A stretch of 64,000 nt of DNA from Limoniibacter endophyticus (GCF_014652835.1 NZ_BMZO01000011.1:62001-126000); one strand, 5' to 3'; positions 8,995-17,587 are shown, counted from the first letter of the stretch. Notes: generated by a model not told the origin, from the sequence alone. A program made the numbers and translations.

Positions 8995-9331
8995 GATACA
9001 CCCCGCAACGCTTTGCACCCGCAGATGCCGACCAACGCCATCAACGCCTTGTCGATTCCGGCATGCGACAACCCGCACAAACCGGCACGATCTTTAGTAT
9101 TTCATGAGAATGCGACAACTATATTAGCACTTGTTGCATTTTGCGCAATTAGGCCGGTTCGGGTAATTTTACGGGGTTTCGGCCATAAACCGACGGACGG
9201 CTGGCGACATAAACTGGGCGGCCATTTGAGGCGCAGCCGGTGACCAGATCGCTTTCCCATGTGCACAAGATGAAAGAGCCCACTTGAATTGCATCAGCGA
9301 AGTGTGACATAGACTTGCCGGTCACGAACGG

Positions 9332-9416
9332 GCGGATGTGGCGGAACTGGTAGACGCACTGGATTTAGGTTCCAGCGCCGCAAGGCGTGGAGGTTCGATT
9401 CCTCTCATCCGCACCA
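9332..9416 (+). tRNA. tRNA-Leu (anticodon TAG)
   Basis: The 85-base cloverleaf has acceptor stem GCGGATG/CATCCGC, anticodon stem CTGGA/TCCAG enclosing TTTAGGT (anticodon TAG, reads CUA), a long class II variable arm and T-loop TTCGATT. CCA is encoded at 9414-9416. Its 3' end is duplicated at 10274-10287, a sign of past site-specific integration. Confidence 0.95.
9403..9416 (+). repeat. Candidate attachment site, left copy (tRNA-Leu 3' end)
   Basis: The 14 bases TCTCATCCGCACCA at the tRNA-Leu 3' terminus recur exactly at 10274-10287 in the same orientation. A 14-base match within a kilobase is very unlikely by chance. Integrases commonly use tRNA 3' ends as attB, leaving such direct repeats. 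Confidence 0.6.
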
Positions 9417-9567
9417 AAATAAAATGCTCAGCGATTTTCTGTAAAATTCAAACTACCTGAACATTCGTGGACATTAGGAACCGAACGTCTCGGCACCTGC
9501 TAGTTTTGGACGGCTCGACGCCCTACCCTCCAGGAAACTACCAACGACGGTCTGGCAGTACGGGGAT

Positions 9568-9734
9568 ATGCATGAATTTGTGGCGATTGATGCTGAGACG
9601 GCGAATGCGAGAATGCGGCGCATCTGCCAAATCGGAATAGCGGTTTTGAAAACGGCAAAGAGGTTCGCTCCGAAAGCATCCTTGTCGATCCGCAGGAAGA
9701 GTTCGATTTCGTAAACACTAGCATCCGAGCTTGA
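9568..9734 (+). pseudogene. Frameshifted remnant of a DnaQ-like 3'-5' exonuclease
   Basis: The reading frame opens MHEFVAIDAETANARMRRIC, matching the Exo I motif region (DxExx) of DEDD exonucleases. It continues QIGIAV and then needs a one-base shift near 9646. After the shift it reads FENGKEVRSESILVDPQEEF and ends at a stop at 9732-9734. About 55 codons remain of a protein that is normally around 200 residues or more, so it is both frameshifted and truncated. It lies between the two copies of the tRNA-Leu end, consistent with being leftover cargo of a decayed element. Confidence 0.6.
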
Positions 9735-9811
9735 AAAGCCCGCCGCTGCCGAAGACATGACGGGCTCTATGGGCTACGCTGCCCAAGCCTCACGCTCTTT
9801 GCGAAGCGACT

Positions 9812-10168
9812 TTATGTGTCGGGATTGTCAACGAGGCAGCCTACACCGTGGCAACCTTGGTAGTTCCCCTCAGTATCGAAATTCGGGTTGCCGTCCTTGT
9901 CAAACTGCGGCCTGGTATCAATATCGCGATCTCTTTGGGCATTCTTCCTGTCGCGATCACGCTGCTCATCCGCCTGCATTCTATCGAGGAAACGACGCTC
10001 ATCATCCGCCCGCTGCGTATTCTGGTTCATCATGCAATTCGAAAAAGCATCCGTTCCCGGTCTGAAGCCGAATGACGAGCATTTATCCTGATCTATTTCC
10101 TGATCACTTACACACGCGGCAAGTAACAGCGATAATGACGCGACCATGCCAAAGCCAATAATCTTCAT
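9812..10168 (-). CDS. Small putative lipoprotein with Asp/Arg-rich body
   Basis: 118-residue protein with a lipoprotein signal peptide MKIIGFGMVASLSLLLAAC (lipobox LAAC, Cys at residue 19). The mature part has five further Cys residues and a charged repeat-like segment (DEQRDRDRKNAQRDRDIDTR). The start at 10168 follows AGGA at proper spacing; the longer frame to 10231 is less likely. Predicted membrane-anchored periplasmic protein. Function unknown. It lies within the segment bounded by the tRNA-Leu end repeats, so it may have arrived with that element. Confidence 0.75.
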   Translation of the reverse strand: MKIIGFGMVASLSLLLAACVSDQEIDQDKCSSFGFRPGTDAFSNCMMNQNTQRADDERRFLDRMQADEQRDRDRKNAQRDRDIDTRPQFDKDGNPNFDTEGNYQGCHGVGCLVDNPDT

Positions 10169-10273
10169 CTGATCCTGAACCCCGTAGCGAAACCTGCGCT
10201 CGAAATGACTAAAATTTGCTCGCGCCATCAACAGGAAACATATCGGATGGTTAATATCGGCAGCTCAACGGCA

Positions 10274-10287
10274 TCTCATCCGCACCA
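10274..10287 (+). repeat. Candidate attachment site, right copy
   Basis: Exact second copy of TCTCATCCGCACCA, outside any gene, 857 bases after the end of tRNA-Leu. The flanking sequences differ from the tRNA context, so only the core is shared. Together with 9403-9416 it bounds a small segment carrying an exonuclease remnant and a lipoprotein gene. Confidence 0.6.
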
Positions 10288-10418
10288 CTCATCAAGATCG
10301 GGTTGGCTTTTCCGACATCCGTATGGGGAACGAGCCGGTCGCGCAACTTCGGCATCTATAGATAAATCAGTGCGAACCTTCGCGCTTTTAATGTGTTAGC
10401 GCCCCATAGGAGGCACTA

Positions 10419-10772
10419 ATGAAAACACCGCAATGGACGCAGCGCGCTTTTATCTTCACTGGCTCCAATCTCGAACTTCTCAGCCGGCAGACTGATTTCC
10501 TGAACGCCGATAGACGCATCCTTCAGAGCAAGGATCTGCTTGTTTACTGTCTCGATCACGGTGGCATACATATTATCGCAGGCGAATTACCGGACAATGA
10601 GACCCCCTCAGCCACACGCTCACGGTTCTGGTCGGACGCTAACCCGGAATTCGAGGCGATCATTGTCGACGAAAACGGCAAGATCAGGCGAACCTTCGAG
10701 GCGCCGGTAACCGCTGCCGAACTGGATGCATTCCTTGGTCATACCGGTTCCGACGACCAGGAAATGAGTTGA
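10419..10772 (+). CDS. DUF4174-like small protein
   Basis: 117 residues. The pattern of a short beta/alpha domain, with KDLLVYCLDHGGIHII in the first half and a C-terminal AIIVDENGKIRRTFEAPVTAAELDAFL, resembles DUF4174, a thioredoxin-like-fold family of unknown function. No signal peptide is evident and no CxxC motif is present. AGGAGG nine bases upstream supports the start. It stands just outside the right-hand tRNA-end repeat. The family call is by resemblance only. Confidence 0.6.
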   Translation: MKTPQWTQRAFIFTGSNLELLSRQTDFLNADRRILQSKDLLVYCLDHGGIHIIAGELPDNETPSATRSRFWSDANPEFEAIIVDENGKIRRTFEAPVTAAELDAFLGHTGSDDQEMS

Positions 10773-10793
10773 TTGCGCCCGAAAGCCAGGCAA

Positions 10794-10828
10794 GATGGGC
10801 AACCCTGCGAGCTGCCCATCGCTTTGTT
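10794..10828. terminator. Possible terminator hairpin after the DUF4174-like gene
   Basis: GATGGGCA and TGCCCATC form an 8-base-pair stem with an 11-base loop, followed by GCTTTGTT on the plus strand. It lies 22 bases after the stop at 10772 and could also serve the minus-strand small frame at 10840. The poly-U tract is poor. Confidence 0.4.
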
Positions 10829-10839
10829 GCCTTCAGAGA

Positions 10840-10944
10840 CTACTGGCGCAATGCGCGGCACAGCGCAGTCAGATCGCGGTCGTAACCGGAAGCAAGAGCC
10901 GCACCCGCGGCACATGTCCTAAATCCAGCTGCTAGAATACGCAT
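10840..10944 (-). CDS. Possible 34-residue small protein
   Basis: Short frame starting MRILAAGFRTCAAGAALASG and ending CRALRQ, preceded by a strong GGGAGG five bases before the ATG. The N-terminal 20 residues are Ala/Gly-rich and could be a weak membrane or secretion segment; the C-terminus is charged. The hairpin at 10794-10820 lies downstream. No family recognised; the evidence is the ribosome binding site and position only. Confidence 0.35.
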   Translation of the reverse strand: MRILAAGFRTCAAGAALASGYDRDLTALCRALRQ

Positions 10945-11287
10945 GCCGGCCTCCCATAATGGATCGGACCATTCTCTATTTAGCTAATACTAATATTAAT
11001 AAGAGCAACAAGTTCCGCTTGAACCTGAACCGGCTCGAACGGCATTTGGAGACGCGTATCGAACATCGTGAGCATTGCCCGCTTAGCCGTGGGCAGTGCT
11101 CCTCTCATTATTGACGGCTTTTTGCCATCCTGGTCTTGCAGCCTTGCCCGCTTGCCGCCATCACGACAGCGTGTCCGCTTATTCGCTCCGCCGTGACGGA
11201 TAATCGCGTGTGTAGTATGAAGATAATACCTGCACGCGATTTCTCTGGTCTAGGCTCTGATCAACATAGCATTACAGGAGGAACTGC
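10945..11287. other. Intergenic region with a hairpin; promoter region of the glyoxalase-like gene
   Basis: About 340 bases without a gene. An AT-rich tract lies at 10977-11005. A near-perfect hairpin, GAGCATTGCCC with GGGCAGTGCTC, occupies 11070-11101 but has no T-tract after it. The promoter for the gene at 11288 presumably lies in the last 100 bases. Confidence 0.4.
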
Positions 11288-11683
11288 ATGGCAAAGTTCG
11301 TGCACAGCATGATCCGCGTTCTTGACGAAAAACGTTCGGTCGATTTCTACGAGAAAGCGTTCGGCCTCAAAATTGCCGAACGTCTTGATTTTGAAGGTTT
11401 CACGCTGATCTACCTCGCCAATGCCGAGAATACATTTGAACTCGAGCTTACGGTGAACAAGGATCGTGACCAGCCCTACGATCTGGGCGACGGTTACGGT
11501 CACTCAGCCTTCGTGGTCGATGATGTCGATGCTGAGCACGCACGCTTCGAGAAGGAAGGTTTTTCACCGCGCAAGCTCGTGGATTTCCAGCACAACGGAA
11601 AGACCTTGACGCGCTTCTTCTTCGTTCAGGATCCCGACGGCTATCAGATCGAAGTCATCCAGAAGGGAGGCCGATACGTCTAA
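11288..11683 (+). CDS. Glyoxalase I-like VOC protein (lactoylglutathione lyase family)
   Basis: 131-residue VOC protein. Its metal-ligand pattern and sequence (FVHSMIRVLDEKRSVDFYEKAFGL at the N-terminus, Glu in NTFELELTVN, YGHSAFVVDDVDA, FVQDPDGYQIEVIQ) resemble glyoxalase I. That enzyme converts the methylglyoxal-glutathione adduct to S-lactoylglutathione. GGAGGAA precedes the ATG. It is followed in the same direction by dehydrogenase genes and, further on, a D-lactate dehydrogenase that could use the D-lactate end product of glyoxal detoxification; that link is inferred. Confidence 0.82.
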   Translation: MAKFVHSMIRVLDEKRSVDFYEKAFGLKIAERLDFEGFTLIYLANAENTFELELTVNKDRDQPYDLGDGYGHSAFVVDDVDAEHARFEKEGFSPRKLVDFQHNGKTLTRFFFVQDPDGYQIEVIQKGGRYV

Positions 11684-11730
11684 CTGAACGACAGATCATA
11701 TCAGTCAGCTGACTTTGGGAGGAGACACGC

Positions 11731-12243
11731 ATGACAACAGCAACCAAGGGGCTCGTATCGCCGAGCTCCACCTCACCGACCGCCGTCGCAAAGACGGATC
11801 CGGGAGGCTTCCCGCTCGATCCTGCCAAGGACTCAGCGAGTTGCAAGCTCCTGGTGCGGATGGTTCGGGCAATGTACCCGCACAAACGTTTCGGTGATGC
11901 GCCCTACGAACGTACCGCCAACGCCATCTTCAAAGCCGCAGAAGCATCCCCCGCCCAGAAGGTCGCCTTCGCCAGCGCCCTGTATGATCTGGCCGCCGCC
12001 GGCTTCGCCGACCTCGATGAAGAGGCCGCCTATAACCATCTGAAATCCATCGAGTCTACCGCCTTCTTCAAGCTCGTGCGCAGCACTGCGGTTGTCACGC
12101 TCTATGACGATCCGGAGGTCTGGGAGTTGCTGGGCTATGAAGGCCCGAGCTTCGACAAGGGAGGCTATGTAAATCGCGGCTTCAACGATCTCGACTGGTT
12201 GCCTGAGCCACGCATCGAAGAATATCAGGGAGGTGACCAATGA
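11731..12243 (+). CDS. Gluconate 2-dehydrogenase subunit 3-like protein (GMC oxidoreductase small subunit)
   Basis: 170-residue, largely helical protein (ASCKLLVRMVRAMYPHKRFGDAPYERTANAIFKAAEASPAQK onward), the pattern of the small subunit that accompanies membrane-bound GMC dehydrogenases. Unlike many relatives it shows no twin-arginine signal; the N-terminus is Ser/Thr/Pro-rich. Its stop overlaps the start of the GMC gene (ATGA), so the two are translationally coupled and probably form a complex. GGGAGGAG lies upstream of the ATG. Confidence 0.75.
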   Translation: MTTATKGLVSPSSTSPTAVAKTDPGGFPLDPAKDSASCKLLVRMVRAMYPHKRFGDAPYERTANAIFKAAEASPAQKVAFASALYDLAAAGFADLDEEAAYNHLKSIESTAFFKLVRSTAVVTLYDDPEVWELLGYEGPSFDKGGYVNRGFNDLDWLPEPRIEEYQGGDQ

Positions 12244-13805
12244 AGCCGATTTCACGCGATGATGAAGCTGTGGTGATTGTTGGATCAGGTGCCGGTGGCG
12301 GTACGCTTGCCTACGAGCTCACGAAGGCTGGAATTCCTGTCGTTCTCCTGGAAGCCGGCCCCTTCCTGAAGAACGAGGATTATGAGAACAATGAATGGGA
12401 AGCCTTTCGCCAGATGGCCTGGCTCGACACCCGCACGACAAGTGGCTCCTGGCGTATCACAAAGGATTTTCCGGAATTACCCGCCTGGATCGTCAAGGCT
12501 GTGGGCGGCACGACCACCCACTGGTCTGGGGCCACGCCACGTTTTCAGGAATATGAATTCCGGGCTCTTTCCACCTACGGCAAGGTGAAAGGTGCGGCGC
12601 TTCTCGACTGGCCAATCACGCTCGAAGAGCTTTCCCCGTATTACGACAAGGCCGAGATCGCCATGGGTTCGACCCATCGTCATGGCAGAAAACCCCTGCC
12701 GGCCAATAATAATTACAAGGTTTTCGCCAATGGCGCGGAACGTGTCGGCTACAAGATGTATGCGACCGGTCCTTACGCCACCAATGCCGAGCCTTATGAC
12801 GGGCGACCGGCTTCCATTCAGGACGGCTTCAATTTTCAGGGCGACAAGAACAAGTCGAAATGGTCGATCCTTGTCCGCGAAATCCCGCGCGCGCTGGAAA
12901 CCGGCTTGCTCGATCTGCGGCCAGAAAGCCATGTCGTGCGCATCACGCATGACAGGACCGGCAAGGTCGATGCCGTGCTTTACGTCGACAAGAACGGTGA
13001 TCTGCATCGACAGGCTGCAAAGATCGTCTGCGTCGCAGGTAATTCCATCGAGACACCACGTCTTCTTCTGATGAGCGAAAGCGGTCAATTCCCCAACGGT
13101 CTGGCCAACAGTTCCGACCAAGTGGGCCGGAACTACATGCGTCATCTCACCGGCTCCGTATATGCGCGCTTTGACAAGCCCGTGCGCATGTACCGCGGCG
13201 AGACGATGGCCGGAATTATAGCCGACGAGGCAAAGCACGATCCCGCGCGCGGTTTCGTCGGCGGCTATTACATGGAGACGCTGGCACTCGGCCCTGCATT
13301 TCTCGCTGCCTTCGCCGAACCCGGCGGCTGGGGACCGGAGTTCGCCGAGATCATGGAATCTTATGCCAATACTGCGGGCATGTGGATCGTCGGCGAGGAC
13401 ATGCCTCAGGCCACCAACCGCGTCACGCTTTCCGACAGCGTGAAGGATCAATGGGGCCTGCCCGCACCGAATGTGCATTTCGATGACCACGAAAATGACA
13501 TCGCCATGCGTACCTATGCCTACGAGCATGCGGAGAAGCTCTACGAGGCGGTCGGGGCGACAGGTTCGCACCGCACCCCGCCCTACCCGTCCACGCATAA
13601 TCTCGGCACGTGCCGCATGAGCGAGAAGGCGGAAGATGGTGTGGTCGACAAGTGGGGTCGCGCGCATGACGTGCCGAACCTGTTCGTCTCAGATGGGTCG
13701 GTCATGACGACCGGTGCGGCGGCCAATCCAACGCTGACCATTGTTGCGCTGGCGATCCGGCAGGCCGAATATATTGCCGGGCAACTGAAGCGCGGAGATT
13801 TGTAG
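12240..13805 (+). CDS. GMC family FAD-dependent oxidoreductase (sugar/alcohol dehydrogenase large subunit)
   Basis: 521 residues with the FAD-binding Rossmann motif VVIVGSGAGGGTLAYELTKAGIPVVLLEAG (residues 9-38) and a GGTTTHWSGATPRF segment (about 88-101). The C-terminal GMC domain carries the catalytic-site region STHNLGTCRMS (about 453-463) and LFVSDGSVMTTGAAANPTLTIVALA. Such enzymes oxidise sugars, polyols or sugar acids and pass electrons to a quinone or cytochrome. It is coupled to the subunit-3-like gene; no cytochrome c subunit gene follows, so the electron acceptor is unclear. Confidence 0.88.
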   Translation: MKPISRDDEAVVIVGSGAGGGTLAYELTKAGIPVVLLEAGPFLKNEDYENNEWEAFRQMAWLDTRTTSGSWRITKDFPELPAWIVKAVGGTTTHWSGATPRFQEYEFRALSTYGKVKGAALLDWPITLEELSPYYDKAEIAMGSTHRHGRKPLPANNNYKVFANGAERVGYKMYATGPYATNAEPYDGRPASIQDGFNFQGDKNKSKWSILVREIPRALETGLLDLRPESHVVRITHDRTGKVDAVLYVDKNGDLHRQAAKIVCVAGNSIETPRLLLMSESGQFPNGLANSSDQVGRNYMRHLTGSVYARFDKPVRMYRGETMAGIIADEAKHDPARGFVGGYYMETLALGPAFLAAFAEPGGWGPEFAEIMESYANTAGMWIVGEDMPQATNRVTLSDSVKDQWGLPAPNVHFDDHENDIAMRTYAYEHAEKLYEAVGATGSHRTPPYPSTHNLGTCRMSEKAEDGVVDKWGRAHDVPNLFVSDGSVMTTGAAANPTLTIVALAIRQAEYIAGQLKRGDL

Positions 13806-13874
13806 AAGACAGCTCCCACCCGTCCGGTACTGGAAGGTGGGAGCGCAGTCGCCACGACGACGCAGGAGGAATGC

Positions 13875-14255
13875 ATGTGCAGATTGTTTGTCGGGGCCGA
13901 TTGCGCCCTGTGGGAGAGCCAGACGCGCTCGATCCGTATGGACGGCATGGTCACCAGCGTACGGCTGGAGAAGATGTTCTGGATGGTTCTGGAAGAAATT
14001 GCAGCGCGGGACGACATGAACGTGCCGCAGCTTCTGCACCAGCTCTATAATGAGTCCATCGACGAGGGCCATGACCTCGGTAATTTCACCTCTTTCCTCC
14101 GCGTCTGCTGCATGCGCTTTATCGATTTACAGCTACAAGGCATGCTCCTGCCGGGTGGGCGAGAAAGCCTCTACACGACCGAGGAAATCCTGACGATGGA
14201 AGCGAAACGTCACCGTGAAAGTGGCGCCGCCGTCCGTAGTATCCGTACCAACTAG
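13875..14255 (+). CDS. Ribbon-helix-helix domain protein (RHH_4-like)
   Basis: 126 residues. After a short Cys-containing N-terminus, the segment IRMDGMVTSVRLEKMFWMVLEEIAARDDMNVPQLLHQLYNE (about 20-60) matches the RHH_4 pattern: a beta strand followed by two helices. The rest includes DLGNFTSFLRVCCMRFIDLQ. RHH proteins usually bind DNA as dimers; this subfamily is widespread in alphaproteobacteria and poorly characterised. It sits between the GMC gene and the SDR gene in one direction, so a local regulatory role is possible. Its GGAGGAATGCATG start context is identical to that of the next gene. Confidence 0.75.
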   Translation: MCRLFVGADCALWESQTRSIRMDGMVTSVRLEKMFWMVLEEIAARDDMNVPQLLHQLYNESIDEGHDLGNFTSFLRVCCMRFIDLQLQGMLLPGGRESLYTTEEILTMEAKRHRESGAAVRSIRTN

Positions 14256-14343
14256 ACTTTCGCCAAAGACCTTTCGATCGGGTTTTCAGGTCGCGTGCAT
14301 GCGCACGCGGCAATGGCCCTTTGCAACTTGAGTGGAGGAATGC

Positions 14344-15135
14344 ATGAGCAAGAACGAAGACACACGTAATATTATCGTCACCGGCGCGGCACGGGGTATC
14401 GGCAAAGCCATTGCTCTGCGGCTGGCGCAGGATGGGCATAATGTCTCGGTCAATGATATTGATGCAAACCGGGATGAAGTCGAAGCCGTCAAGAGCGAAA
14501 TCGAGAAGATCGGCCGAAAGAGCCATGCGGTGACGGGCGACGTCTCGGTCGAATCCGACGTACGGAAAGTGATAGACGAGAGCGTGAGCGCGCTCGGCAG
14601 CCTCGACGTAATGGTCGCCAATGCCGGCATTGCGCAGGTCAAGCCGCTTCTGGAAGTCACGCAGGAGGATTGGGATCGCATGATGGCGATCAACCTGCGC
14701 GGCGTCTTTCTTTCCTACCAGCTTGCGGCCAAGCAGATGATAAGCCAGGGCAAAGGTGGCAAGATCATCGGTGCCGCATCCATCGTCGCCTATCGACCCT
14801 TCGCGCTTCTTTCGCCCTACTCTGCTTCAAAATGGGCGGTGCGTGGCCTTACCCAGGGAGCCGCTATGGAATGGGCGCAGTATGGCATCACCGTCAATGC
14901 CTACTGCCCGGGCATTGTCGGCACGGCGATGTGGGATCTGATCGACGAGAAGTTGGCGCAGAACGAAGGGCTCAAGAAGGGGCAGGCCATTGAGAAATAT
15001 TCCGATCTCATCCATCTCGGGCGCGTATCCGTGCCGGAAGACGTGGCGAATTTCGTTTCCTACCTCGCTTCCTCCGATTCCGATTACATGACCGGCCAAT
15101 CCGTCATGATCGATGGAGGTATCCAGTTCTCATAA
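14344..15135 (+). CDS. Short-chain dehydrogenase/reductase, acetoin/diacetyl reductase-like
   Basis: 263-residue classical SDR with cofactor motif TGAARGIG (residues 13-20), NAG in VANAGIAQVKPLLE, catalytic Ser in IIGAASIVAYRPFA and YxxxK as YSASK. A C-terminal IDGGIQFS closes the fold. The segments DVMVANAGIAQVKPL and VNAYCPGIVGTAMWDLIDE are close to bacterial acetoin/2,3-butanediol dehydrogenases, but polyol specificity cannot be excluded. The ATG at 14344 follows GGAGG; a GTG at 14332 is less likely. Confidence 0.82.
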   Translation: MSKNEDTRNIIVTGAARGIGKAIALRLAQDGHNVSVNDIDANRDEVEAVKSEIEKIGRKSHAVTGDVSVESDVRKVIDESVSALGSLDVMVANAGIAQVKPLLEVTQEDWDRMMAINLRGVFLSYQLAAKQMISQGKGGKIIGAASIVAYRPFALLSPYSASKWAVRGLTQGAAMEWAQYGITVNAYCPGIVGTAMWDLIDEKLAQNEGLKKGQAIEKYSDLIHLGRVSVPEDVANFVSYLASSDSDYMTGQSVMIDGGIQFS

Positions 15136-15254
15136 ATCCGTCCACAACCGATAAAATAGTGGACCCAAAACGTCGGCCTCACCATAAATCTGTTCCCAAA
15201 CAAACGGGCGCGCGAATATGGTGGGGCTAATCGATTGCCTCATGGACTGACGAA

Positions 15255-16943
15255 ATGACCCAGACGCTGCTCGACGATTTGCGAGCCATTGTCGGAACAA
15301 GACATCTCCTGACCACACCTTCGCAGATGCGGCGTTTCACCCACGGCTACCGATGGGGTGAAGGCAATGCACTCGCCGTGGCCCAGCCGGGAACGCTTGT
15401 TGAGATGTGGAAGGTCATCGAGGCAAGTATCGCAGCCGATGCAGCGGTGATCGCCCAAGCCGCCAATACAGGGCTTACCGGCGGATCTACGCCCTTTGGC
15501 AATGATTATGATCGCCCGGTCGTGCTGGTAAACACAATGCGCATCAAGTCGCTGCACATGCTGGGCGGTGGGCGACAGGTATTGGCCTTTCCCGGCACGA
15601 CGCTGGACGAGCTGGAAACCGCCCTCCAGCCGCTCGGCCGCGAGCCGCATTCGGTTATCGGCTCATCCTGCCTTGGCGCGTCGGTCATTGGCGGCATCTG
15701 CAATAATTCGGGCGGTTCGCTGATACGGCGCGGCCCGGCCTATACGGAGCTGGCCCTTTATGCTCGTGTCACCGATAACGGACGCCTCGAGCTCGTCAAT
15801 AATCTGGGCATTTCGCTCGGCAACGACCCGGCCGATATTCTCCGACGCATCGAGACGAAAGCTTATTCCGAGAACGACATCGACTGGAGCGATGATAAAG
15901 CGGCCTCCGATCCGGATTACGTGCGTTATGTGCGTGAGATCGATGCGGCGACGCCTGCGCGCTACAATGCAGATCAGCGGTGCCTGCATGAGGCATCCGG
16001 CTCCGCCGGCAAGGTCATAGTCTTCGCCGTGCGTCTCGACACGTTTGAAGCCGAAAAGGAAACCGAGGTCTTCTATATCGGAACCAACGACCCGAACGAT
16101 CTGACCGAAATCAGACGCGGCATGCTGGCCGACGGCGCCTCATTGCCGATAGCCGCCGAATATATCCACCGCGAAGCCTTCGATATTTCCGCCCGCTATG
16201 GCAAGGACACCTATTACCTCGTGCAGAGGCTCGGCACGCGCAGGCTGCCGAAGCTCTTTAGCCTGAAAAGCCGGATCGAAGCCTTTTTCGACCGCATGCC
16301 CTTTACCTCCGCCAGCCAGGTCGATCGCATCATGCAGAAGATCGCCGATCTCCTGCCCTCTCCGCTACCCGAACGCCTGAAGCAATTTCGCGACCGCTTC
16401 GAGCATCACCTGATGATCAAGGTCTCGGCGGCTGATGCGCCTGCCTTGCAGACCCTGCTATCGCAACTTTATCCGAAAGTGTCTGGCGACTGGTTCGAGT
16501 GCACCAAAGCCGAAGGTGCTGCGGCCTTCCTGCACCGCTTCGCCACGGCCGGTGCTGCCGTGCGCTACGATTCCGTGCATGGCAAAAGGACCGGCGGCGT
16601 TATCGCGCTCGATATCGCCCTTGCCCGCAACGATCGCGAGTGGATGGAGAAACTCCCGGCTGAAATCGATAGCCGCTTCATCCACAAGCTCTATTACGGG
16701 CACTTCTTCTGTCACGTCTTTCACCAGGATTATCTCCTGAAGCCCGGTTTTGACTGGATGGCGACGAAGAATGCAATGTTGGAACTCCTGGAAAAGCGCA
16801 ATGCGCGCTATCCCGCCGAACATAATGTCGGTCACCTCTACAAGGCGGAAGAGACGCTCACCGCGCATTATCGCGCTCTCGACCCCTGCAACTGCTTCAA
16901 TCCAGGTATCGGCAAGACATCCAAGCTAAAATACTGGAAATAG
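15255..16943 (+). CDS. dld: Quinone-dependent D-lactate dehydrogenase
   Basis: 562-residue peripheral membrane flavoprotein oxidising D-lactate to pyruvate with electrons to ubiquinone. Recognisable parts are the FAD-binding stretch AQAANTGLTGGSTPFGNDYDRPVV (about 76-99), SCLGASVIGGICNNSGGSLIRRGPAYTELAL (about 137-167), and a long C-terminal Dld-specific membrane-binding and cap domain ending NPGIGKTSKLKYWK. Length matches the E. coli-type Dld family. It may feed on D-lactate from the glyoxalase pathway or the medium. Confidence 0.93.
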   Translation: MTQTLLDDLRAIVGTRHLLTTPSQMRRFTHGYRWGEGNALAVAQPGTLVEMWKVIEASIAADAAVIAQAANTGLTGGSTPFGNDYDRPVVLVNTMRIKSLHMLGGGRQVLAFPGTTLDELETALQPLGREPHSVIGSSCLGASVIGGICNNSGGSLIRRGPAYTELALYARVTDNGRLELVNNLGISLGNDPADILRRIETKAYSENDIDWSDDKAASDPDYVRYVREIDAATPARYNADQRCLHEASGSAGKVIVFAVRLDTFEAEKETEVFYIGTNDPNDLTEIRRGMLADGASLPIAAEYIHREAFDISARYGKDTYYLVQRLGTRRLPKLFSLKSRIEAFFDRMPFTSASQVDRIMQKIADLLPSPLPERLKQFRDRFEHHLMIKVSAADAPALQTLLSQLYPKVSGDWFECTKAEGAAAFLHRFATAGAAVRYDSVHGKRTGGVIALDIALARNDREWMEKLPAEIDSRFIHKLYYGHFFCHVFHQDYLLKPGFDWMATKNAMLELLEKRNARYPAEHNVGHLYKAEETLTAHYRALDPCNCFNPGIGKTSKLKYWK

Positions 16944-17085
16944 GTCACTCGCGCAGTTCCGGCTGGCGACAGCCGTTCTGCGAGAACCGGACCTAGATGC
17001 AGAGGCGAGCCTGGAAAAGCACGTTCTGCCATCGCTCCCACATGTCCGACCGTTCCAGCATTGCCCGGTTATTATCCCTTACTCG

Positions 17086-17328
17086 TCATGGCTGCCCGTC
17101 CGCTAGACTATCGCGGATTTCCTTTATTTCGATGACGGACATGTCGAGCAGATAGCCGAGCATGGGGAACCCATTGGTGCGCGCGTTACGGCGCATCTCC
17201 ATCAGCAAGGACTGCATATGCTCGAGCGAGCTCAATTTTAGCTCATCATCAAGCGGAAAGCGCTCGACACGAGGCCGGCCTCTCTTCTCCGTCGACGACA
17301 ATGCCGCCTCGCGATAAAATCTAGTCAT
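17086..17328 (-). CDS. Small conserved hypothetical protein
   Basis: 80-residue soluble protein, basic at the N-terminus (REAALSSTEKRGRPRVERF) with a helical body (LKLSSLEHMQSLLMEMRRNARTNGFPMLGYLLDMSVIEIKEIRD). The GRPR motif is AT-hook-like, but a single hook is weak evidence for DNA binding. No partner gene; it lies between dld and a LuxR-type regulator. No family recognised. Confidence 0.6.
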   Translation of the reverse strand: MTRFYREAALSSTEKRGRPRVERFPLDDELKLSSLEHMQSLLMEMRRNARTNGFPMLGYLLDMSVIEIKEIRDSLADGQP

Positions 17329-17587
17329 TTTCCCCTCATCCCAGTTTCCCTCTAATATAACGAAGGTAAACCTGTTCCTACCGCAGAATCTTCTTATTGA
17401 TTTTGTCTATTTCTCGGTAATGCGGTGTGCGATGATAGAAATGTTTCTGTAATTCCTGCATCTTGCGACAAACGCTTCGTATCGAGAAATATCTCGCCCA
17501 AGGAAATCTTCTGCGCGACTATTTGATGCACTGCCGCGTCAGCGCCGGTGCATCAAACGAGATGCGATTGCCCCCGTGCCCACGCGA

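Noticed and set aside
11070-11101. Hairpin as a small RNA terminator
   Set aside because: Good stem but no T-tract and no recognisable upstream promoter; left as a note in the intergenic entry.
12477-13667. 396-codon minus-strand frame opposite the GMC gene
   Set aside because: Shadow of the high-GC GMC gene; its composition and lack of start signals argue against coding.
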